DNA of 40,310 bases from Oceanicaulis sp. BBD 1991-10 (lineage in GTDB: Bacteria; Pseudomonadota; Alphaproteobacteria; Caulobacterales; Maricaulaceae). The position numbers were made by a program, and so were the translations under genes. The stretch covers positions 1 to 40,310 of the forward strand of contig LYSW01000022.1 in the NCBI GenBank assembly GCA_001657295.1, in the 5' to 3' direction. The notes under the pieces were generated by a model that was not told where the DNA came from, did no database searches, and saw only the letters and a program-made list of their open reading frames with translations. Below are positions 21,924 to 30,200 of the stretch, piece after piece (position 1 is the stretch's first letter; each line of letters begins with the position of its first letter).

Positions 21924-24065
21924 ATGATCGCGCCCTGGGGGAAAGGCATGACCCGACACGATGCTCTCGACCTGTTCAAAGGCCGCCGCCTACCCATCGT
22001 GATCGGCGCGGAGGCGGCGGAATGCGGCCTGGCTTGCATGACCATGATCGCGCGTTGGCATGGCCATGACGTGGATCTCAACGGATTGCGCCAACGCTCG
22101 GGCCTGTCGATCTCCGGCGCCTCGCTGCGCACGCTCATGCAGATGGCCGACGGGCTGGGTCTGGCGACGCGGGCGCTGAAGGTCGAGCTGGAGTCGCTGC
22201 AGAAGGTGCGCACGCCCGCCATCCTGCACTGGGACCTCAATCACTTCGTCGTCCTGGCCAAGGCCGGGCGCAAATCCATCACCATCCACGATCCCGCGGT
22301 CGGCCGGCGCACGCTGAGCCTGGAAGAAGCCTCGAAGCATTTCACCGGCGTGGTGCTCGAGCTGACCCCCAGCGATGAATTTCAATCCATCGAGGCCAAG
22401 CGGCCGGTCAAGCTGTCCAGCCTCTGGTCCAAGATGCAGGGATTCTGGAGCTCGTTCGGGCAGATCATCGCCCTCTCCATCGTCCTGCAGATCGCAGTCT
22501 TCGCCGCGCCCTTCTTCAACCAGCTGGTGATCGATGAGGCGATCGCGCGCTCCGATGTCGATCTGCTGGCGGTGCTGGCGGTCGGGTTCGGCCTTCTCGG
22601 GCTTATCAGCGTCGGCCTGACGGCGCTGCGCGCCTACGCCTTGCAGGTGATCGGCCAGCTGATGAGCTTTCAGATGGTCGGCAATCTTGTGCGCCACCTG
22701 TTGCGGCTCACGACCAGCTTTTATGAGAAACGCCATGTCGGGGACATCCTGTCCCGCATTCAATCCACCCGTCCGATCCAGGATGCGCTGACCCGGGGCG
22801 CCGCCACCGTCGTGATCGACGGGTTGATGGCGGTGATCGCCCTGGTGATCCTGTTCTTCTACTCGGCCACGCTGACCCTGGTGGTGCTCGCGGCGCTGGT
22901 GCTGAGCCTGATCGTCACCTTCGCCTTCTACCCGATCACGCGGCGGCGCTCGGAAGAGGTCATCGTCGCACAGGCCAAGGAAAGCACGCACATGATCGAA
23001 AGCGTGCGCGCCTCGCGCACGCTGCGCCTCATGGGGCGGGAGGCGGAACGGGAAGCGGCCTGGCGCAATCTCTTCGCCGACGCGATCAATGCGGAGTTTT
23101 CGGTCGCCCGCTTTGAAATCATCCGAACCGCGCTGCAGGGGGCGATCACCACCGTCCAGACCATTGTGGTGGTGTATCTGGCCGCCCGCATGATCATCAA
23201 TGGAGACGGGTTTTCAGTCGGCATGCTGTTCGCCTTTCTGAGCTTCCGGCAGACCTTCACGGACCGCGTCATCGCGCTGATCAACGAGGCGTTCAATTTC
23301 CGGCTCCTGACCCTGCACCTGGAACGGATCGGCGACATCGTGCATGCCGAGCGCGAACCGGTTCCCGCCCAGGAACCGCCGGAGGATGCGCCGCCGCCCC
23401 AAGGCGCGATCGAAGCGCGGGGCTTGCGGTTTCGATACGGAGAGGGCGACCGGCTGATCCTGGACGGCGCTGATCTGACGGTGGCGCCGGGCGAGTTTCT
23501 CGCCATCACCGGGGCCTCCGGCGGCGGCAAATCAACTCTGCTGAAGCTCCTGCTCGGCCTGTATGATCCCGAAGGCGGCGAGATATTGCTCGACGGCCAG
23601 CCGCCCGCCGTCACGGGCTGGCGCGCCTGGCGGCGCCATATCGGGGTCGTGGCCCAGGACGACCAGCTGCTCTCCGGAACGATCGCCGACAATATCGCCT
23701 TCTTCGACCCGGATATGGATTTGGCGCGGGTCCAGGCCGCCGCCCAGAAGGCCGAAGTTCACGCGGACATCTCCAGGATGCCGATGCAGTATCTCTCGCT
23801 GGTCGGCGACATGGGGTCGGCCCTGTCCGGCGGTCAGCGCCAGCGGGTGCTGCTTGCGCGCGCGCTCTATCGCCAGCCGTCAATTCTGATCCTGGATGAG
23901 GGCACCGCCAATCTCGACGCGGAGACCGAGGCGCAGATCGCCGACACGGTCTCGGCGATGCCCATCACGCGCATCGTGGTGGCCCACCGTCCCGCCCTGG
24001 TCCAACGCGCCGACCGTGTCGTGCGGGTCGAGGGCGCTCGGATCGTGGACGTCAAGGACGTCTGA
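21924..24065 (+). CDS. C39-peptidase ABC exporter (bacteriocin type)
   Basis: 713-residue exporter that removes double-glycine leaders and moves the peptide across the inner membrane. The C39 peptidase domain (about 20-150) has C34 in EAAECGLAC, H107 in LNHFVVL and D123 in HDPAVG. The Gln usually found six residues before the Cys is G28 here, which is odd because it contributes the oxyanion hole. Six membrane helices follow (about 165-460). The nucleotide-binding domain has Walker A GASGGGKST (K536), LSGGQRQRVLLARAL and Walker B ILILDEG (D658-E659). ATG 21948 after GGGGGAAAGG is an alternative start. It pairs with the HlyD adaptor at 18276. Confidence 0.93.
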   Translation: MIAPWGKGMTRHDALDLFKGRRLPIVIGAEAAECGLACMTMIARWHGHDVDLNGLRQRSGLSISGASLRTLMQMADGLGLATRALKVELESLQKVRTPAILHWDLNHFVVLAKAGRKSITIHDPAVGRRTLSLEEASKHFTGVVLELTPSDEFQSIEAKRPVKLSSLWSKMQGFWSSFGQIIALSIVLQIAVFAAPFFNQLVIDEAIARSDVDLLAVLAVGFGLLGLISVGLTALRAYALQVIGQLMSFQMVGNLVRHLLRLTTSFYEKRHVGDILSRIQSTRPIQDALTRGAATVVIDGLMAVIALVILFFYSATLTLVVLAALVLSLIVTFAFYPITRRRSEEVIVAQAKESTHMIESVRASRTLRLMGREAEREAAWRNLFADAINAEFSVARFEIIRTALQGAITTVQTIVVVYLAARMIINGDGFSVGMLFAFLSFRQTFTDRVIALINEAFNFRLLTLHLERIGDIVHAEREPVPAQEPPEDAPPPQGAIEARGLRFRYGEGDRLILDGADLTVAPGEFLAITGASGGGKSTLLKLLLGLYDPEGGEILLDGQPPAVTGWRAWRRHIGVVAQDDQLLSGTIADNIAFFDPDMDLARVQAAAQKAEVHADISRMPMQYLSLVGDMGSALSGGQRQRVLLARALYRQPSILILDEGTANLDAETEAQIADTVSAMPITRIVVAHRPALVQRADRVVRVEGARIVDVKDV

Positions 24066-24223
24066 TCCTGCCGGACGATCCCGCCCGGCGCCCCGCAGAT
24101 CTTTGCGCGATGCGGCCGGGCCCGTGACATATCCATGACGGCCCGCCGGTTTTGCTGGTGATGTGGCCTCGCATTTGCTTCTCTTGAGGCGGGAATGGCC
24201 CGGAAGAGGTCATTTCGGTGGAT

Positions 24224-24252
24224 GTCGCCGCGAAATCTCCGGCGACGAGGGG
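24224..24252 (+). promoter_or_regulatory. Hairpin abutting the adhesin ribosome site
   Basis: GTCGCCG (24224-24230) and CGGCGAC (24240-24246) form a 7-bp stem with a 9-base loop. The ribosome site GAGGGG (24247-24252) begins at the very next base. Such a hairpin could modulate translation or protect the 5' end of the very long adhesin mRNA. Confidence 0.4.
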
Positions 24253-24258
24253 ATTGCA

Positions 24259-27200
24259 ATGCGCAAGTCGAACCTGCTCGTTACGGCGGGCGTCAGCCTC
24301 GTGCTGGCCGCGCCCGGTTTCGCCTACGCCGCGCCGAGTGAGAAGCTCGCCGCGGTCACCAAGGTGGAGGCCGCCACTGGCGTTAGCGACCGGGAACGAA
24401 TCAGTCGAAGCCGCGGGCGCGACAGCGCCCAGGGTGACGCCGCAGCCCTCAACGCGGTCCTGGAAGAGCTGGCCGCCTTGCGCTCCGAGCTCGCCGCCAC
24501 GCGTGACGAGCTGGCGGAGCTGCGTGCAAGCGCTCGCTCACAACAAGAATACCAGGCCGCGCAGCGAGCGAACGCTAGCCGCTATGAGCGCTACGCCGAG
24601 CCGGCCTTCCTGGCCGTGCTGGCCGGCGCCGTCGTCGCGCTGGCCGCTGAAGAAGATGACGTCGTCGATCCGCAGGCGCGCGCCGTGCTTCAGGCCGCCG
24701 TGGACGCCATCGAGGTGCTCCAAACCGAGATCGAGATTCTGCGCGCACCGCCTTTGCCCGAAGCGGGCGCCCAGGCGGCCAATGTCGGCGACGGCTGTAA
24801 TGACGGGTCCGGCTCCGGCTCTCTGCAGTGCGGCGATCTGGCGGACGCAAGCGGCACCAGCGGTGTCGCCATCGGTGACGGCGCGGTGGCCAGCGCGAAC
24901 TTCACCACGGCGGTGGGCCGCCTGGCGGAGGCCACTGGCCAGAATTCCGTCGCGGTCGGCAATATCGCCGACGCCACCGCGCAGGACACGGTCGCGGTGG
25001 GCGGCGGCGCTGTCGCCAGCGCCGAAGATTCGACGGCCATCGGCGCGAACGCCACCGCCAGCAGCACGATTTCCGGCGGCGCGACCGCGATCGGTTCAGA
25101 CGCCACCGCCAGCACCATCTCCGCCACGGCCGTGGGCGCGGGCTCCACCGCCAGTGGCGGCGGCGCGGCGGCTTTGGGCCGGGACAGCGTCGCATCGGGA
25201 CAACGCGCGCTTGCGCTGGGCATTAGCTCTGACGCCACTGAGACCGGCGCGGTCGCCATTGGCGGCGTTGCGCAAGCCACGGGTGAGGGCGCGATCGCGA
25301 TCGGCGATGATGTGGATGGCAATAATGCGGGCGCCGCGGCTTCCGCGTCCGGAGCGATCGCCATCGGCGAAGACAGCGCGGCGTCGGCGACGAATGCCCT
25401 GGTGATCGGGTCGAACGCCGGTTCGGCCTCCAACAACACCATCGTGCTGGGCGCGAATGCGTCCGCCAATGGCAGCTTCGTCACCAATGCGATTGTGATC
25501 GGCGAGAGTGCGTCGGCGAACAATCTGGCCAGCGGCGCGGTCATCATCGGGCGTAGCGCGACGTCGAACGCCAATGACACAGTGGCGATCGGCGATGACG
25601 CGTCGGCGACAAACAGCGATGCTGTGGCTTTGGGCGCGTCCGCGTCGGCGACGGCTTCGGGCGCGATCGCTTTGGGTGCGGATTCGCTCGCCAATGAGGC
25701 AAACACGCTCTCGGTGGGCCGTTCCGGCAACGAGCGTCAGATCGTCAATCTCGCCGACGGCGACATCGCCAGCGGCTCGACCGATGCCGTGACCGGCGGC
25801 CAGCTCTTCACAACCAATGAGAATGTCGCGCAGAACGCCACAGACATCGCGGCGCTGTCGGCCACCGTGGATTATGTGGGCATCAACTCAACCGGCACAG
25901 CGGCCAGCGCAACGGGGACGGACGCGGTCGCCATCGGTGAGGGCGCGGCCGCCAGCGCCGCTGGCGCCATCGCTATGGGCGAAAGCGCCGTCGCCTCCAG
26001 CGTCGACGCGGTCGCCATCGGGCGCGGCGCTGTGGCGTCCGGTTCGACCGCGGTGGGCGGCGGGGCGCAGGCGACCGGCGCGAACTCGGCCGCCTTTGGC
26101 CAGAACGCGACGGCAGCCGGTGATGATTCCTCGGCGCTGGGGGAAAACTCCACGGCGAGTGCGTCTGATGCGACCGCCGTGGGCGAAAGCGCCGAGGCGA
26201 GCGCGACGCAAACCACCGCTGTCGGTTCCGGGGCCACGGCAACCGGTAGCAGCGCGACCGCTGTCGGTTTCAACGCCGATGCGACGGCGAGCGACGCGAC
26301 CGCGTTTGGCAATGGCTCCAGCGCAGCTGGTGCGGACTCCACGGCTTTGGGTGCAGGCGCTGCGGCAGTTGCCGACGCCGTCGGTGTCGGCTCTGGCGCG
26401 CTGGCCGCCGGTGAGCGCTCGGTGGCGCTGGGCCGTACGGTGGTTGCCAGCGGTGAAGGCTCGATCGCCATCGGCAGCGATGGCGATGACACCGACATCA
26501 TTGGCAGCCCGAGCATTCAGATCGGCGCCCAGGCGACGGGCGATTTCGCGATTGCCCTGGGCGCGGACGCCAACGCTGCGGGTACAAGCTCGGTCGCTAT
26601 CGGTGACGGGGCGGATTCGTCCGGTGAAAATTCGACGGCGCTGGGTGACAGCGCGACGGCCAGCGGCATCAACGCCGTCGCTCTGGGTCTGAACGCCGTG
26701 GCTTCGGGCGCGGAATCCACCGCGGTGGGTGATGGGGCCAGCGCCACGACGGACAATGCGACCGCGCTCGGCAACGCGGCGTCGGCGACGGGGCTGGACG
26801 CCACGACGCTGGGCGCCCTGTCTGAGGCGAGCGGTGATTTCTCCACCGCTGTTGGCACGGGCGCCATCGCGGACGCGGTAGAAGCCGTGGCTATCGGCGA
26901 CACCAGCCAGGCCTCCGGCATCGCCTCTGTGGCGGTCGGCTCCCTGGCGTTCGCCGATGCCGACAACACAGTCGCCATTGGCGGTGATGCGGACGGTGAC
27001 GGCTTTGGCGCGGTCGCCGTCGACACCGAGGCCACCGCCATCGGCGCGGACGCTGTGGCGTCCGATGACGATGCGACGGCTGTGGGTCACAACGCCCAGG
27101 CGACGGCCGAGAACACCACCGCTGTGGGCGAAGGGTCTCGAGCCAGCGAATTTAACGCCAGCGCGTTTGGAGAAAGCGCCGTGGCCAGCGGAATCATCTC

Positions 27201-30200
27201 GACGGCGCTCGGCAATGACGCCGACGCGACGGGCATCGGCTCGGTCGCCGTCGGCGCCTTCGCGGCGGCCATCAGTGACGGCGCGATCGCCATTGGTGCG
27301 GACTATGACGCAGACGGCACGGGCGCGCTGGCCTCCGGGCTGGATTCCCTGGCGATCGGCGGCGACGCGCTGGCGTCGGGCTCGGAAGCCCAGGCGATCG
27401 GCTGGCTGTCCCAGGCGACGGGCGATCAGTCCATCGCTCAGGGCTGTGAAGCCGTGTCGTCCGGAGACGGATCCATCGCCATCGGCATGAGCGAAGCCTG
27501 CGACGACGCCGACGCCAACGCCGGCGCGCAAGCGACCGCTGACGGCGCGATTGCGATGGGTGAGGCGGCCGTGGCCGGAGGCACGGATTCCACTGCGATT
27601 GGCGCTGGCGCCTCGGCAACCGGAAACAACGCCGCCGCATTTGGCGGTAGTGCAGAGGCGTCTGGCCTTAACTCAATTGCGATCGGGTCAGGTGCAACAG
27701 CGAGCGCAAGCGCATCGCTGGCGATGGGAGATAACGCCGCCGCCAGTGGCTTTAACGCCATTGCGATTGGTCAAAACACGACCGCGACCGACAACACGGC
27801 GATCGCCATCGGTGCTGTGTCCGACGCGACTGCGCAATTCTCTGTGGCCATGGGCCTTGGCGCATTGGCGTCTGAACAAGACGCCATCGCCATTGGTCGA
27901 GGCGCTGCTTCGCAAGGGTCAAGTGCGCTCGCTTTTGGCTTCGGCAGTGAAGCGACCGGCGCGCAATCCATGGCCCAGGGCTGTTTCTCCGACGCCACCG
28001 GCGACGGCGCCATCGCCATCGGCGGCGCCGAGCTGTGCGACGGCAGCGATGACGGCGCACAAGCGACCGCGGATGGCGCCGTTGCGATGGGTGAGAGCGC
28101 GGCTGCGAGCGGGCTGAGTTCAATTGCGATGGGCGAAGGCGCGTCTGCGAGCGAAACTCTTGCTACGGCCATCGGCCAGAACGCGGCGGCCAGCGAGTTT
28201 GGCGCGCTGGCGTCGGGCGCGCAGTCCGTCGCAAGCGGAATTTCCGCGACGGCCATTGGATACTCGGCTGATGCGACCGGCAGCGACGCCGTCGCCGTCG
28301 GCGAACACAGCCAGTCCAGCGCGATTGGCAGTGTCGCCATTGGCGGTGACATCACATCTGACGGCATCGGGGCTTCGGCCAGTGCCGACTACTCGACCGC
28401 GGTCGGCGCTGAGGCAGGCGTATCCGGACAGGCGGCAAGCGCCCTGGGCTTCCGGGCTGATGCGTCCGGCATCGGCGCAGTCGCCATCGGCGGCGATGGC
28501 GATCTTGACGGCACCGGCGCCACCGCAAGCGCAGCAAGCGCCATCGCCATTGGGGATGACAGCGCCGCCAGCGGATCCGCGGCGGTGGCCCTGGGCCGCG
28601 GCGCGGACGCCGGCAGCTTTGGCGCGATCGCCGTCGGATCGGGCGCCGCATCCAATACCAGCTCGATTGCGATCGGCCTGGGCAGCAATGCGTCGGCGCT
28701 GGATTCGGTGGCGCTGGGAACCAGCGCGACCGCGTCGGGTGATCTGTCCGCGGTGATCGGCTTTAGCAGTTCGGCGAGCGGCTTCAGCTCTGTGGCCCTG
28801 GGGACCAACGCCACGGCCAATTTCGACAACTCCATGGCGCTGGGCGGCTCGACTTCAACGACGCGCGCCAACCAGATCGTGCTGGGCACGGCGAGTCATA
28901 CGCTGACCGTTGCGGGCATCCCGACGGCGGCCGCCACTGCGGCGCAGGGCGCGGTCGACGGCTTCGTCACGGTGGACGCGGATGGTAATCTGGCGTCGGA
29001 CGGCGGCGCGGCGCTGGCCAATATCGCCGCGCTGCAAACGGCGACAGCGGATCTGGACTATTTTGCGGTGAACTCCACCGGGACCGCCGCGTCAGCCACG
29101 GGCACGGATGCGATCGCCATCGGCGAGGGCGCAAGCGCGACCGGCTGGGGCACGGTGGCCATCGGTCTGAATGCGCAATCCAGCGGCGCGATCGACTCCA
29201 TCGCCATCGGATGGTCGGCGAACGCGTCCGCCAACAGCGCCATTGCGATCGGCGCGGACACCTTCGCGGCGCAAGATGGGACAGCGCTCGGCGATTTCGC
29301 CAGCGCCGGCGGCACACAGTCGACCGCCATCGGCCACTTCAACTCAGCCGGCGGCGTCCGGTCCCTGGCCATGGGCTGCGGGGCGGAGTCCAATGGGACG
29401 GGCTCGATTGCGATCGGCTCCGGTCAAACCTGCGCTTTTGGCCCTCACGGCCCGAACGCCAACGGTGACGAGGCCATAGCGATCGGCGATCTGGCGAATG
29501 CGAACGGGGCGAGCGCCATCGCATTCGGCGCCGATTCCAGCGCCAACCAGGATGACGCCGTCGCCATCGGCCGCAATGCGCGGGCGAATTTAACGGCGTC
29601 GGTTGCGATCGGCGCCGGCGCCGCGACCACCCGCGCCAACCAGATCGTGCTGGGCACGGCAGGTGAGACGATCACCATCGCCGGCATCCCGACGGCGGCG
29701 GCGACGGCGGCGCAAGGCACGGTGACCGGCCTGGTGACCACGGATGCGGACGGCAATCTCGCGTCGGACGGCGGAGCGCTTCAAAGCCAGGTGGACGGCA
29801 ACACCGCTGACATCGCCGCTTTGGTCGTAGCCTCGGGCAGCACGCCCTATCTGGCGGTGAATTCCACCGGATCGCCCGCCAACGCCAGCGGCGACGACGC
29901 GGTCGCGATCGGCGAAAACGCTCAGAGCAGCGCTGAAGCCAGCATCGCCATGGGCCGCGATTCTGAAGCCTCCAACACTGGCGCGGTCGCCATCGGCGAC
30001 GGCGCTGTCGCGTCAGGCTCCACGGCCGTGGGCGCCGGCGCGCAGGCGACCGGCGCGGACAGCGCCGCCTATGGCATGAACGCCCTGGCGACCGCGGCGT
30101 CGGCCACGGCGCTGGGCGAAAACGCTTCCGCCGCCGCAGCGCAGGCGACGGCGGTCGGCGAAAGCGCCAGCGCGTCCGGGATCGCCGCGACCGCGCTGGG

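Noticed and set aside
24690-28889. Many long frames in other phases across the adhesin gene
   Set aside because: They mirror the repetitive Ala/Gly/Ser/Thr codons of the head repeats and have no independent start signals. The DNA repeats here are protein-coding repeats, not a CRISPR array.
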